64,000 bases of DNA, from positions 558,001 through 622,000 of the forward strand of contig NZ_CP090446.1 in assembly GCF_021442025.1 (NCBI RefSeq), read 5' to 3'. Origin of the DNA: Sphingobacterium sp. SRCM116780. Lineage in GTDB: Bacteria; Bacteroidota; Bacteroidia; Sphingobacteriales; Sphingobacteriaceae. Shown here piece after piece: positions 27,825 to 38,108 of this stretch (its first letter is position 1; each line of letters starts with the position of its first letter). The position numbers and the translations under genes were made by a program. The notes beneath the pieces were generated by a model. That model was not told where the DNA came from. It made no database searches and saw nothing but the letters and a program-made list of their open reading frames with translations.

Positions 27825-27858
27825 AAAAGGGTTAGAAATTACTATTTCTAACCCTTTT
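27825..27858 (-). terminator. Terminator of the arginine decarboxylase gene
   Basis: Perfect 15-bp stem (AAAAGGGTTAGAAAT at 27825-27839, complement 27844-27858) with a 4-nt loop, 20 bp beyond the stop codon and rich in A/T on both sides. Confidence 0.9.
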
Positions 27859-27877
27859 ATTATCAGTGATTTTTAAA

Positions 27878-29269
27878 TTATTGATAACCCAATAACTTCA
27901 TGACTTGTTTTGAATTTTGTTCCTCACCAAATACTTCGTAATTAAATGTTTCATCTCGATTTCTACGAATAATTACATGCTTTGGAGAAGGTAGTAGACA
28001 GTGATGGATACCACCATAACCACTTAATACATCTTGATAAGCCCCTGTGTGGAAAAATCCCAAATACTGTACTTTACGTGTTTTAGGCATAAAAACAGAA
28101 CTTGTATGTGCTTCTTGATTATAATAATCTTGACCATCACAAGTAATGCCGCCTAAATTAACACGTTCATATTCAGAATCCCAATTGTTAATTGGAAGTA
28201 GAATGTATTTTTGATTTAAGGCCCAAACATCCGGTAAGTTTGTAATAAATGAACCATCAATCATAAACCATTTTTCCCGATCATTTTGCAATTTACGACC
28301 CAGTACTTTATACAAAATACCCGAAGCTTCTGCAACCGTATATTTACCAAACTCCGTGATAATATCTGGCTCCATTACATCATGTTGTGCACATATTTGC
28401 TTGATTCGGTTTACAATTTCATTGACCATATATTCATAATCAAAATCATGAACCAATGAGTCTTTAAAAGGCATTCCTCCTCCAATATCTAACGTGTCTA
28501 AGTCTGGATTTACCTTTTTAAACTTACAATATAAGGTTACATACTTTTCTAACTCATTCCAATAATAAGGAGTATCCGATATACCAGAGTTAATAAAGAA
28601 ATGTAATAATTTAACCTTAAAATTCGGATTTTCAGCAATTTTGTTGTTATAAAAATCAACAACATCTTCAATACGAATACCTAATCTTGATGTGTAAAAT
28701 TGAGAATCTGGCTGCTCTTCCGATGCAATACGGATACCCAAAGCACATGGTTCTTCTAATTCAATCTCATCATCATACAGATTAAACTCTTCTTTATTAT
28801 CTAAAACAGGGATAATATTCTTATACCCATCATGGATCATATCGATGATATACTGTTTATACTGATAAGTCTTAAAACCGTTACAAATAACGGTAATGTC
28901 TTTCGTTACGGTACCTTGACGTTCCAAAGAATCAATCATTGGCATATCAAATGCAGATGATGTCTCTAAGTGAATATCATTCTTCAACGCTTCTTCAACG
29001 ATATGTTTGAAGTGGGAAGACTTTGTACAATAACAGTATTTGTAGGACCCTCTGTAGTTGTGTTTCAAAATTGCGGTTTGAAACAAAATTTTCGCTTGTT
29101 GAATTTTTTTGCTGACGATTGGCAAATAAGTAAAACGCAACGGTGTACCGTACGTTTCTATCATTTCCATTAAATTCAAATCGTGGAAATACAATTCGTC
29201 GTCGATGATTTCGAATCCGTCTTGCGGAAAACCAACACTTAGGTCAAGAAATTCCTGATAGCTCTGCAT
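27878..29269 (-). CDS. speA: PLP-dependent arginine decarboxylase-type enzyme (SpeA group)
   Basis: A 463-residue fold-type III decarboxylase, likely converting arginine to agmatine for polyamine synthesis. The PLP lysine region is YKYCYCTKSSHFKHIVEEAL, and LDIGGGMPFKDS supplies the phosphate-binding glycines. The catalytic HCLLPSPKHV and GAYQDVLSGYGG regions near the end are present. It is shorter than proteobacterial SpeA (about 650) but matches the Bacteroidota form. It is divergent from argS, 109 bp away. Specificity for arginine is from family knowledge. Confidence 0.82.
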   Translation of the reverse strand: MQSYQEFLDLSVGFPQDGFEIIDDELYFHDLNLMEMIETYGTPLRFTYLPIVSKKIQQAKILFQTAILKHNYRGSYKYCYCTKSSHFKHIVEEALKNDIHLETSSAFDMPMIDSLERQGTVTKDITVICNGFKTYQYKQYIIDMIHDGYKNIIPVLDNKEEFNLYDDEIELEEPCALGIRIASEEQPDSQFYTSRLGIRIEDVVDFYNNKIAENPNFKVKLLHFFINSGISDTPYYWNELEKYVTLYCKFKKVNPDLDTLDIGGGMPFKDSLVHDFDYEYMVNEIVNRIKQICAQHDVMEPDIITEFGKYTVAEASGILYKVLGRKLQNDREKWFMIDGSFITNLPDVWALNQKYILLPINNWDSEYERVNLGGITCDGQDYYNQEAHTSSVFMPKTRKVQYLGFFHTGAYQDVLSGYGGIHHCLLPSPKHVIIRRNRDETFNYEVFGEEQNSKQVMKLLGYQ

Positions 29270-29378
29270 TTTTTATTATTTTTGCAAAGATATACTTTCA
29301 AGGTGAATACAAGAATAAGGAATGTAAATTATTTTTGTGTTCTATTTCAGGGAGTTGCAAATTTTACTTAATCATTAC

Positions 29379-31163
29379 ATGGCGAATTCTATTCAAACCA
29401 GACTTATTGAAGTCACTGTTCAAGCTGTAAAAGAGCTTTATCATGCAGAAATTTCTGAAAATCAAATTACTTTGCAAGAAACACGCAAAGAGTTTGAAGG
29501 ACAAATTACTATTGTAACTTTTCCTGTAACCCGATTTTCTAAGAAATCTCCTGAGCAAACAGGGACTGAGATTGGCGAATATTTGAAAGCAAATATTGCA
29601 GAGATTACAGATTTTAATGTTATTAAAGGGTTTTTGAATATTTGCCTTTCAGATCAGTACTGGATTTCTTTATTGAATGATACCATAGTGAAAAGTGATT
29701 TTGGTGTATTCCCTTCAAATGGTAAACGATTAATGGTAGAATATTCTTCCCCTAATACAAATAAGCCATTGCATTTAGGGCATATTCGTAACAATCTGTT
29801 AGGTTATTCTGTTTCCGAAATTTTAAAAGCATATGGTTATGACGTGATTAAAGCAAATTTGGTTAATGATCGTGGAATCCATATTTGTAAATCCATGTTA
29901 GCATGGCAGAAATTTGGAAACGGAGAAACCCCAGAATCAACGGGTATGAAAGGTGACCATTTAGTCGGTAAATATTATGTTGTTTTTGATAAGGAATATA
30001 AAAAGGAAATCGAATCGTTAAAAGAAGCTGGTCAATCAGAAGAAGATGCCAAGAAAAATGCACCATTGATTAAAGAAGCACAAGCGATGTTACAACAATG
30101 GGAAGCTGGTGATGAGGCTGTGATCGAACTTTGGAAAACGATGAATAGTTGGGTATATGCTGGTTTTGAAAAAACATATAAACAATTGGGCGTTGATTTC
30201 GATAAATATTATTACGAATCAAACACCTATTTATTAGGAAAAGATATTATACAAGAAGGTTTAGATAATGGTGTTTTCTTTAGAAAAGAAGATAACTCTG
30301 TATGGATTGACTTGACTGCAGAAGGATTAGATGAAAAATTGGTCTTGCGTGGTGACGGAACTTCCGTATATATTACACAAGACTTAGGCACTGCGCAATT
30401 AAAATATGATGAATTCAATATGAATGATTCTATTTATGTGGTTGGTAATGAGCAAGATTACCACTTCAAGGTTTTGTTTCTTATTTTGAAAAAATTAGGT
30501 AAATCTTGGGCAGATGGTTTATTCCATCTATCCTATGGTATGGTTGATTTACCTTCTGGTAAAATGAAATCTCGTGAGGGTACTGTTGTTGATGCAGATG
30601 ATTTGATGGATGAAATGATTGAGACTGCAAAAGAACGTACGGAAGAATTGGGGAAAACAGAAGGTCTATCTGAAGAAAACAAGAAAGTGCTTTATAATAC
30701 TATTGGGATGGGAGCTTTGAAATATTTCTTGTTAAAAGTTGATCCTAAGAAACGGGTATTATTCGATCCAAAGGAATCTGTTGATTTTCAAGGAAATACA
30801 GGTCCTTTTATCCAGTACACGTACGCTCGTATTAAATCAGTGCTTTCAAAAGCAAACTTTGATGATAACGCAACAGTATCGATCCCTTCTTCTATATCAG
30901 CTTACGAGCGAGACTTGATCATGAGTTTAGGAAATTTTCCGAGTATTATTGAGATTTCAGCTCAAGAATTTAGTCCTGCTCAAATGTCAAATTATATCTA
31001 TGATGTTGCGAAGTTGTATAATAAATTCTATCATGAAGAGACAATTTTAAAAGCTGAAATTGAAGATGTGAAAAACTTCCGTTTACATTTATCGGCTTCT
31101 TCTGCGAGAATTATTGCTAAAGGAATGAATTTATTAGGAATAGAAGTTCCTGAACGTATGTAA
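29379..31163 (+). CDS. argS: Arginyl-tRNA synthetase
   Basis: A 594-residue class I synthetase. The HIGH motif (PNTNKPLHLGHIRNN), the KMSKS variant GKMKSREG, the tRNA-binding N-terminal domain (MANSIQTRLIEVTVQAVKEL) and the DALR anticodon domain (QYTYARIKSVLSKA) are all visible. ATG 29379 gives the family N-terminus; an upstream GTG at 29337 would add 14 unrelated residues. Confidence 0.97.
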   Translation: MANSIQTRLIEVTVQAVKELYHAEISENQITLQETRKEFEGQITIVTFPVTRFSKKSPEQTGTEIGEYLKANIAEITDFNVIKGFLNICLSDQYWISLLNDTIVKSDFGVFPSNGKRLMVEYSSPNTNKPLHLGHIRNNLLGYSVSEILKAYGYDVIKANLVNDRGIHICKSMLAWQKFGNGETPESTGMKGDHLVGKYYVVFDKEYKKEIESLKEAGQSEEDAKKNAPLIKEAQAMLQQWEAGDEAVIELWKTMNSWVYAGFEKTYKQLGVDFDKYYYESNTYLLGKDIIQEGLDNGVFFRKEDNSVWIDLTAEGLDEKLVLRGDGTSVYITQDLGTAQLKYDEFNMNDSIYVVGNEQDYHFKVLFLILKKLGKSWADGLFHLSYGMVDLPSGKMKSREGTVVDADDLMDEMIETAKERTEELGKTEGLSEENKKVLYNTIGMGALKYFLLKVDPKKRVLFDPKESVDFQGNTGPFIQYTYARIKSVLSKANFDDNATVSIPSSISAYERDLIMSLGNFPSIIEISAQEFSPAQMSNYIYDVAKLYNKFYHEETILKAEIEDVKNFRLHLSASSARIIAKGMNLLGIEVPERM

Positions 31164-31171
31164 TTTTAATC

Positions 31172-32254
31172 ATGATGACTCAAAAAATTCGTGTTGGTCT
31201 AGTAGGATTTGGTATTTCTGGACAAGTGTTCCATGCTCCTATAATGCGATCCGTTCCTGAACTGGAGTTGGTCAAAGTAACTGCCCGTAAAGAGGAGCAA
31301 AAAGTAATTCTAAGAGAAAAATATCCTACAGCAGAAGCTGTAGATCATATCGATGCTATATTAGAAGATGATTCCATTGATTTGGTGGTCATAGCAACCT
31401 CAAATGATATGCATTACCCATTTGCTAAGCAAGCACTGCTAGCAGGTAAACATGTTGTGGTTGAAAAACCATTTACTAATACTTCTGAGCAAGCAGATGA
31501 ATTAATTACGTTAGCGAAAGGAAAAGGTAAAATATTATCTGTATACCATAACTTAAGGTTCAATTCAGACTTTAGAACTATTCTTAATGTGGTGAAAGAT
31601 GAACGTTTAGGGGGGATTAAAAATTTTGAAGTTCGTTATGATCGTTTTCGTAATCATTTGCGACCAAATGCTTGGCGAGAAGATAACCTACCAGGTTCGG
31701 GTATTTTTTATGACCTAGGTGCCCATTTGATTGATCAAACATTACAACTATTTGGTAAACCAAATGCTTTGTTTGCAGATTTAAGTATCCAAAGACCAAG
31801 AGCAAAAGCCATTGATCATTTCGAATTGCTACTTTATTACCCTGAAATGCGTGTATCATTAAAAGGAGGGATGTTAGCAAAGGAACCTACGCCTCGTTAT
31901 ACTATCTTTGCTTTAAATGGGAATTTTCTGAAAAATGGAGTAGACTCTCAAGAGGCTTTGCTACGTGCAGGTAAATTTCCTGATGAAGATCCAAATTGGG
32001 GAAAAGAGGACCCTGCTATATATGGTAAGCTCAATTTATTACTAGATGGTCAGGATATAGAAGAAACCATTCCGTCCAAATTAGGAAGTTACCCAGATTA
32101 TTACCAAAATATAGCACATGCTATTTTGGGTAAAGAGAAACTAATCGTAACCCCAGAGCAAGCACGAGATGTTATTCGAATCATTGAATTAGGTGTTCTA
32201 AGTCAGGAGAAACGCTGTGTAATACCTTTAGATAATCAATTAATCGCTTACTAA
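31172..32254 (+). CDS. Gfo/Idh/MocA-family oxidoreductase (second copy)
   Basis: A 360-residue NAD(P)-dependent dehydrogenase. The Rossmann opening IRVGLVGFGISGQVFHAPIM, AGKHVVVEKPFTNTSEQ, HNLRFNSDF and GIFYDLGAHLIDQ match the 8231-9256 protein closely, so the two are paralogues of one subfamily. It follows argS by 8 bp and precedes an FAD protein by 3 bp, suggesting one transcript. Substrate unknown. Confidence 0.9.
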   Translation: MMTQKIRVGLVGFGISGQVFHAPIMRSVPELELVKVTARKEEQKVILREKYPTAEAVDHIDAILEDDSIDLVVIATSNDMHYPFAKQALLAGKHVVVEKPFTNTSEQADELITLAKGKGKILSVYHNLRFNSDFRTILNVVKDERLGGIKNFEVRYDRFRNHLRPNAWREDNLPGSGIFYDLGAHLIDQTLQLFGKPNALFADLSIQRPRAKAIDHFELLLYYPEMRVSLKGGMLAKEPTPRYTIFALNGNFLKNGVDSQEALLRAGKFPDEDPNWGKEDPAIYGKLNLLLDGQDIEETIPSKLGSYPDYYQNIAHAILGKEKLIVTPEQARDVIRIIELGVLSQEKRCVIPLDNQLIAY

Positions 32255-32257
32255 GAT

Positions 32258-33451
32258 ATGAAGCAGTATGATGCCATCATAGTAGGTGGAGGAGCGTGTG
32301 GTTTGATGTGTGCTGCTCAAGCGGGATTATTGGGGAAAAGTGTCTTAGTGGTTGAACGAAATGATAAAGTAGGTGCAAAAATTTTGATTTCAGGAGGGGG
32401 ACGATGTAATTACACAAATCTAGGAACAAGTATTGATAATTTCGTTTCCGAAAATCCACAGTTTTTAAAATCCGTATTCAGTCAATGGACAGTTGAGGAT
32501 ACGTTAGATTTTTTTGAATCTCATGGTATTTTTGGAGAAGAAAAAACATTAGGACAATTATTCCCTTCTACGAATAAAGCGAAAGATGTTGTTGCTGTTT
32601 TTACGCAGATCCTGTATGATACGAATCAAGATATTGTATTAAATTCGTTAGTTAAAGCTGTCGAAAAAAACGAGGAAGGCTTTCTCATAACCATTGAAAA
32701 TAAGAAAGGCGAACAGCATTTGAAAACGAAAAAAGTGGTGATGGCAAGTGGAGGACTCCCTGTTTATAAACTAGGTGCATCAGACTTTGCCATCCGCGTT
32801 GCAAAAAAATTTGAACTAGCTATTGTGCCAACAGCTCCCGCATTAGTACCCTTAACGATTACTGGAAAAGATGCCGATTGGTATGCTTCTTTAGCAGGCA
32901 ATTCTGTATTCTCTCGAGTTTATAATAAAGAAATCAGTTTCGAAGAGAATATTTTATTTACACATTGGGGCTTAAGTGGTCCCGCTATTTTACAGATCTC
33001 TTCTTATTGGCGTGCAGGTGAAGAGTTTTATATAGACTTGTTACCTCAGTTTAAGTTAGAAGAATTGATTAAAGAAGAACGAAATCAAGGAGGTAAACGT
33101 TTGGTGTCTCACATGCTAAATGATTATTTTACAAAAAGAATGGTCGAAGCATTAGGTAAGTTATTACCGATAGAAACTAAAATTGCATCTTTAAGTAAAA
33201 CAGATGCAAAATTAATTATCGATACCATTCACAAGTTTAAAGTAAAACCAGCAGGAGATAAAGGTTACGATAAAGCTGAAGTTATGCGAGGAGGTGTCTC
33301 TACAGCTGCATTAAACCCAAAAACTTTAGAAAGTAAGCAAGTTGCTGGTTTATTTTTTGGAGGTGAAACCGTTGATGTTACAGGCTGGTTAGGGGGATAT
33401 AATTTCCAATGGGCTTGGGCTTCAGGGTATGCCATAGCACAGGCTATTTAA
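32258..33451 (+). CDS. NAD(P)/FAD-dependent oxidoreductase (HI0933/YhiN family)
   Basis: A 397-residue flavoprotein. FAD motif YDAIIVGGGACGLMCAAQAG, then the family signature KVGAKILISGGGRCNYTNL, and a C-terminal VMRGGVSTAALNPKTLESKQVAGLFFGGETVDVTGWLGGYNFQWAWASG. This is the HI0933-like group, related to BaiN. The substrate is unknown. It ends the argS operon about 70 bp before rnpB. Confidence 0.92.
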   Translation: MKQYDAIIVGGGACGLMCAAQAGLLGKSVLVVERNDKVGAKILISGGGRCNYTNLGTSIDNFVSENPQFLKSVFSQWTVEDTLDFFESHGIFGEEKTLGQLFPSTNKAKDVVAVFTQILYDTNQDIVLNSLVKAVEKNEEGFLITIENKKGEQHLKTKKVVMASGGLPVYKLGASDFAIRVAKKFELAIVPTAPALVPLTITGKDADWYASLAGNSVFSRVYNKEISFEENILFTHWGLSGPAILQISSYWRAGEEFYIDLLPQFKLEELIKEERNQGGKRLVSHMLNDYFTKRMVEALGKLLPIETKIASLSKTDAKLIIDTIHKFKVKPAGDKGYDKAEVMRGGVSTAALNPKTLESKQVAGLFFGGETVDVTGWLGGYNFQWAWASGYAIAQAI

Positions 33452-33506
33452 TTCTGCATTTATATTTTTTCTTTTTTTAAAGCTAATAATTTACCAATCT
33501 AAATCC

Positions 33507-33514
33507 TACCTTTG
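33507..33514 (+). promoter_or_regulatory. Promoter -7 element of rnpB
   Basis: TACCTTTG is an exact TAnnTTTG and ends 6 nt before the predicted 5' end of RNase P RNA (33520), the spacing expected for a transcription start. Confidence 0.7.
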
Positions 33515-33519
33515 CATTT

Positions 33520-33896
33520 GAAGCAAACTGGTTCTATCGCTGCTCCTTTTGGAGGAGAGGAAAGTCCGGGCAACGCAGAGCAACACGCTTCCTAACGGGA
33601 AGGATGCTGCATAGCAGTAGACAGAAAGTGCCACAGAAAATATACCGCTTTTAGGAGTAAGGGTGAAAACGTGAGGTAAGAGCTCACGGTCTTGTATGGT
33701 AACATGCATTACGGTAAACCTCGTGTGTTGAAAGACCAAATAGGTTACGAAACTCGAAGGCTGCTCGTCTTCTTTTAGGTTCACCTAAGATTCGTAATGG
33801 GTAGGTTGATGGAGCTAGTCAGTGATGACTAGCCTAGATAAATGATAGAAATTCCGTTTTTTCGGTTTACAGAACCCGGCTTATAAGGTTTGCTTC
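33520..33896 (+). ncRNA. rnpB: RNase P RNA, bacterial type A
   Basis: A 377-nt catalytic RNA that matures tRNA 5' ends. The conserved 5' core GAGGAAAGTCCGGGC (from about 33575), the internal ACAGAAAGTGCCACAGAAA segment (20 nt or less shown in parts), the GGTAAGAGCTCAC element and the 3' core ACAGAACCCGGCTTA are present. The ends are set by pairing of GAAGCAAAC at the 5' end with GTTTGCTTC at 33888-33896; a T-run follows at once and would terminate transcription. Confidence 0.96.
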
Positions 33897-33958
33897 TTTT
33901 TTATTATATTACCGATAATTTAGATAACACCTTATTAGCAGGTAAATAAAACTTATTT

Positions 33959-35377
33959 ATGAGTACCATATTAATTATTGATGACGAACGAGCTATCAGA
34001 AATTCATTAAGAGACATCTTAGAATATGAAGATTACAATCTATTGGATGTAGATAATGGGATTGATGGTTTAGAAATTATTAAGAAGGAAAAAATAGATC
34101 TTGTTCTCTGTGATATTAAGATGAACAAAATGGATGGCATGGAAGTTCTGGAAACAGCTCAAAAAACAAATCCAGACCTCCCTTTTATTATGATTTCTGG
34201 ACATGGTACGATAGAAACTGCTGTAGAAGCAGCAAAAAAGGGTGCTTTCGACTTTTTAGAAAAACCTTTAGATCTTAATCGCCTATTAATCACCGTTAGA
34301 AATGGCTTGGAGAAAGTTTCTTTGGTTACAGAGACAAAAGTTTTAAAGAAAAAAGTAACAAGCTATAAAACCAAAGAAATTCTAGGTAAATCAGATGCAA
34401 TTTCTCGAATTAAGGAAACAATTGACCGTGTAGCTCCTACAGAAGCACGTGTATTAATTACAGGAGCCAATGGTTCTGGAAAGGAATTAGTTGCTCGTTG
34501 GTTACATGAAAAATCTAACCGTGGGGAAGGTCCTTTAATTGAAGTTAACTGTGCTGCAATTCCATCAGAACTAATTGAATCGGAACTATTTGGTCATGAA
34601 AAAGGATCTTTTACTTCTGCAATTAAGCAACGACTAGGTAAATTTGAGCTAGCGACTAATGGTACCTTATTCTTAGATGAAATAGGAGACATGAGCCTTT
34701 CAGCTCAAGCGAAGGTATTAAGAGCTTTACAAGAACATAAAATCACTCGGGTAGGGGGTGATAAAGAAATAGATGTCAATGTTCGTGTTGTTGCTGCAAC
34801 GAATAAAAACCTGTTGAAGGAGATTGATGCAGGAAATTTTAGAATGGATTTGTACCATCGTCTTTCCGTTATTTTAATTCATGTTCCATCTCTAACAGAA
34901 AGAGTAGATGATATCCCTTTATTGTCTAAGAATTTTTGTGAAGAAATATGTAATGAATACGGGGTTCCTGTGAAAGAAATTACTTCAGCTGCATTAAAAG
35001 AATTAAGCAACTTACCTTGGACAGGTAATATCCGTGAATTACGTAACATGATTGAACGTCTCATCATTTTAAGTGATAAATCAATTACAGATAGAGATGT
35101 TATTGCTTTTGCAAATCCTTCAAATACGGTTAATGCCGTTTCCGCTATTAATAATAACGAAGATGTAAGAAATAATACGGAACATCATAATGGAGAAAGA
35201 GTTAATCTTGATAATTTTGCTTCATTCCAAGACTTTAAAGATTTCGCGGAGCGAGAATTTATAAAATATAAATTGGAAAAGAATACATGGAATGTTTCTA
35301 AAACTGCTGACGATTTAGATATACAGCGGAGCCATTTATATAGTAAGATTGAAAAATTTGGTCTTAAACGAGATTAA
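33959..35377 (+). CDS. NtrC/AtoC-type response regulator (sigma-54 activator fold)
   Basis: A 472-residue protein: receiver domain (phospho-acceptor Asp52 in LVLCDIKM), AAA+ domain with Walker A GANGSGKE (169-176), Walker B LFLDEIGDM and the R-finger region, and a C-terminal Fis-type HTH (WNVSKTADDLDIQRSHLYSKI). The sigma-54 contact loop reads GSFTSA (216-221) where GAFTGA is usual. No histidine kinase is adjacent, so it is an orphan. The gene starts 62 bp after rnpB. Confidence 0.93.
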   Translation: MSTILIIDDERAIRNSLRDILEYEDYNLLDVDNGIDGLEIIKKEKIDLVLCDIKMNKMDGMEVLETAQKTNPDLPFIMISGHGTIETAVEAAKKGAFDFLEKPLDLNRLLITVRNGLEKVSLVTETKVLKKKVTSYKTKEILGKSDAISRIKETIDRVAPTEARVLITGANGSGKELVARWLHEKSNRGEGPLIEVNCAAIPSELIESELFGHEKGSFTSAIKQRLGKFELATNGTLFLDEIGDMSLSAQAKVLRALQEHKITRVGGDKEIDVNVRVVAATNKNLLKEIDAGNFRMDLYHRLSVILIHVPSLTERVDDIPLLSKNFCEEICNEYGVPVKEITSAALKELSNLPWTGNIRELRNMIERLIILSDKSITDRDVIAFANPSNTVNAVSAINNNEDVRNNTEHHNGERVNLDNFASFQDFKDFAEREFIKYKLEKNTWNVSKTADDLDIQRSHLYSKIEKFGLKRD

Positions 35378-35412
35378 AAAAAGAGCTTGATTTTATGAAT
35401 CAAGCTCTTTTT
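35378..35412. terminator. Bidirectional terminator between convergent genes
   Basis: Stem AAAAAGAGCTTGATT (35378-35392) and its complement (35398-35412); the loop contains the stop codon of the convergent HAD gene. Confidence 0.9.
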
Positions 35413-36064
35413 TTAATAACTCAAGTATTTTATTTGCAGATATTTCTGAATAGTCGGTAATGTAAGCATCGCATAAGGGTAATTGGTCTTTGCTATGTGA
35501 TGATAGTACGCCAATGACTTTCATTCCTGCCTGAATAGCGGCAGTGATGCCTGAAAAAGAGTCTTCAAAAACGATGCATTCCGCTGGAGTTACCTGTAGA
35601 TTTTCAGCGGACTTTAAGTATACTTCAGGATGTGGTTTATGCAACGAAACATCTTCACTACTTAAGAGAGAATCCATCTTAGAACGAATATGCAATGCAT
35701 CTAAAATCAAGTCCATATTTTCTTTAGGAGCTGATGTAGCTACTCCAGTTTTGAAACTATGTGCTTTCAAATCGTCTAAAAATTCTAAATAGCCTTTAAT
35801 CGGAGACACTTGTTCTTTATAAATAACTCTAAAAAGTTGCTCCTTTTCAAATTCTAGATCTTTTAATTCATTTTTAGCTATAGGACGTTTGAAAAAATAT
35901 TGCATGATATAACTATTATGTTTACCATACATATGTTTCTCAAATTCTTCTTCATTACTTTGAATATTGTAATTTTTAAAAAAAGCCTCAAAGGCCTGAG
36001 CATGATAAGGGTTCGTGTCACAAATTACCCCATCCATATCGAAAATAACAGCATAATTATTCAT
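35393..36064 (-). CDS. HAD-superfamily hydrolase (beta-phosphoglucomutase-like)
   Basis: A 223-residue HAD phosphatase. Motif I is VIFDMDGVICDTNPYH (nucleophile and acid Asp), motif II GVATSAPKENM, motif III around HKPHPEVYLK, motif IV CIVFEDSFSGITAA. The cap domain is the small helical type of the beta-phosphoglucomutase group. ATG 36064 is preferred over one five codons upstream. The sugar-phosphate substrate is unknown. Confidence 0.92.
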   Translation of the reverse strand: MNNYAVIFDMDGVICDTNPYHAQAFEAFFKNYNIQSNEEEFEKHMYGKHNSYIMQYFFKRPIAKNELKDLEFEKEQLFRVIYKEQVSPIKGYLEFLDDLKAHSFKTGVATSAPKENMDLILDALHIRSKMDSLLSSEDVSLHKPHPEVYLKSAENLQVTPAECIVFEDSFSGITAAIQAGMKVIGVLSSHSKDQLPLCDAYITDYSEISANKILELLKKELDS

Positions 36065-36209
36065 GTTACGAAGGTACATCTTTGGTTATCATATTATGAA
36101 TGGTAAGGTAAGCCTTTTGTGATCTTAAAGTAAGTTTTTGTTAAGCATAAGGTTTACATTACATCAATTGATCTGCTATCTTTTAATCCACTTTACCACA
36201 TAGATAGAC

Positions 36210-38108
36210 TTATTGTATAGGTAACGTAAATTTGCTTCGATCAGCACTATTTATATTCGTATGAAACTCTACAAAATCAATAAAAGATTCCGCAGGATAT
36301 GTTCCATCATTAATAACTAATTTTCTGTTGAAGTACAGTTTTCCATCTTTAATCTCATTTGTTACTTCATATTTCCCCATTATACAAGAAAATACTTGTT
36401 TTTCTATTGGAATGGTAAGTTTTATCGATTGTGGGAGATCGATTATAATACGATCTATCTCCGTAAATGCTCGATTGATATATACTTCTTTTTGTCTATT
36501 TTTTATTGCGCTAAGTGTTGATCGTATATTAAAAATATTCGGATGTATGATTATTTTTCCATCGGATTTTACTGCATAGTTTTTAATAAAAACATCTATT
36601 TTTTCATTAATGGAGGGTTTTGCCGATTTGTTTTCGGTATATTGAATTTTATCGAAATTGATATTATCAATATTATAATAATTGGCAAGCAACTTCGGTT
36701 TTTCTGGTGTTGACGCTAAGATAACATCATAATGATTACTGTAGGTTGTACCAGAAAAGGTTGTTGATACATTTCCCGTTAAATTGCCATTATCATCGAG
36801 TTTCAAATGTGCTTCGCGTATTTGATTATTATCTTCGACAGTATATTTAGGGGTTTTCAGGATCTTGCCTCCATCAGGAGTGCACGCTAATACAAGACGA
36901 TCGTCAGTAAAATCATCTAAAAAGCCAAAAGGTAAAGTTTGACTTGTACACTCTAGCCATGTTGTGTCATTGGCGAATGGAAGACAAAGGATAATATGAT
37001 TACCGTCCAATACATTAGCAAATGTTGCATTGATATCACGTTTCATACTACCAGCTTCAACGATACAATAATAGGAAGGAATATCAGCAAATGATAATAG
37101 ATTCTGCATATAATTGGCTAATGCTTTACAATCACCATATCCTAAACGATCGACTTCTGATGCAGGAAAAGGCTCTAATCCTCCTATGCCAATTTGAACA
37201 CTGATATAGCGTGTCTTATTTTGCATATATTCATAGATTAATTTTGCCTTTTCTTTTGGTGAAGTCACATTTTTAGTCAAATTTATAACTTCAGTTTTGA
37301 CAGAAGGAGATAAATTTTGTTTACCACTGAGTAAGCTGGTATTCATCCATAAACCAAATTCTTTCCAGTCTTTAAAACTACCTTCTTTGTCGTAATAAAC
37401 AAATTTCTCTGGAACGACTTGAACCCTTGGAGCATATTTTAACGGGTTAGGGGAATAAGATTCTAATCTTTGGGCCGCCAGATTCTCAACTTTCCAGGTT
37501 TGAATTATTCCTTTATCAGTCTCTGTTTTCTCAATTGTATTATTGTAATTAAGGCTATTTATTCGAACTTGAGTTTGTTTAGGTGTTATTAATTCAAAAG
37601 AGCTTTTTTCTACGGATACGTTTTCATTGTATGACGGATCCCACACAGGTAAAGCTAGATTTTGTTTGTGACGAATTTCATATTTGTATTCAATTGTATA
37701 AGGATATTCAGTTTGTTGAGGGGTATAAAATTTAACCCTTACATCTGCATATAATGTACCATTATCGACTGCACTTTTATCATTAAAATCTTTTGCAGTA
37801 ATTTTTCTAGTGGCTAAACCAAATTCATTATAAACAGTTCCTTTAAGTTCTTTTATCGATGTATTCTTATTATAATAGATGGGCAAATTGGCATAAATAT
37901 CTCCATTCTTATTGTAAACGGTTATTGCTTTGTTGAGAATTTCTACAACTTGATTGTTGGGTAATATTTCCAATGAAAGTTTTTCTTCTCTAATTGTGGC
38001 TGCCGCACGAGTTTTTAGTTTTGAAGGTATGTTTTCTACAGCATAATTGGTTTGCGCAATGGTTACTTGAGTAGAAATAATAGTTAATAGAAAAAGATAA
38101 ATTCTCAT
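36210..38108 (-). CDS. Secreted DUF3857/transglutaminase-like protein (catalytic form)
   Basis: A 632-residue exported protein: signal peptide, DUF3857 domain over about residues 25-230, then a transglutaminase-like core with nucleophile Cys327 (GYGDCKALANYMQ), His371 (DGNHIILCLP) and a following acidic residue. The C-terminal third is strand-rich. Overlap of one base with the preceding paralogue (TAATG) implies coupled translation. The pair recurs in Bacteroidota; substrate and function are not known. Confidence 0.85.
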   Translation of the reverse strand: MRIYLFLLTIISTQVTIAQTNYAVENIPSKLKTRAAATIREEKLSLEILPNNQVVEILNKAITVYNKNGDIYANLPIYYNKNTSIKELKGTVYNEFGLATRKITAKDFNDKSAVDNGTLYADVRVKFYTPQQTEYPYTIEYKYEIRHKQNLALPVWDPSYNENVSVEKSSFELITPKQTQVRINSLNYNNTIEKTETDKGIIQTWKVENLAAQRLESYSPNPLKYAPRVQVVPEKFVYYDKEGSFKDWKEFGLWMNTSLLSGKQNLSPSVKTEVINLTKNVTSPKEKAKLIYEYMQNKTRYISVQIGIGGLEPFPASEVDRLGYGDCKALANYMQNLLSFADIPSYYCIVEAGSMKRDINATFANVLDGNHIILCLPFANDTTWLECTSQTLPFGFLDDFTDDRLVLACTPDGGKILKTPKYTVEDNNQIREAHLKLDDNGNLTGNVSTTFSGTTYSNHYDVILASTPEKPKLLANYYNIDNINFDKIQYTENKSAKPSINEKIDVFIKNYAVKSDGKIIIHPNIFNIRSTLSAIKNRQKEVYINRAFTEIDRIIIDLPQSIKLTIPIEKQVFSCIMGKYEVTNEIKDGKLYFNRKLVINDGTYPAESFIDFVEFHTNINSADRSKFTLPIQ

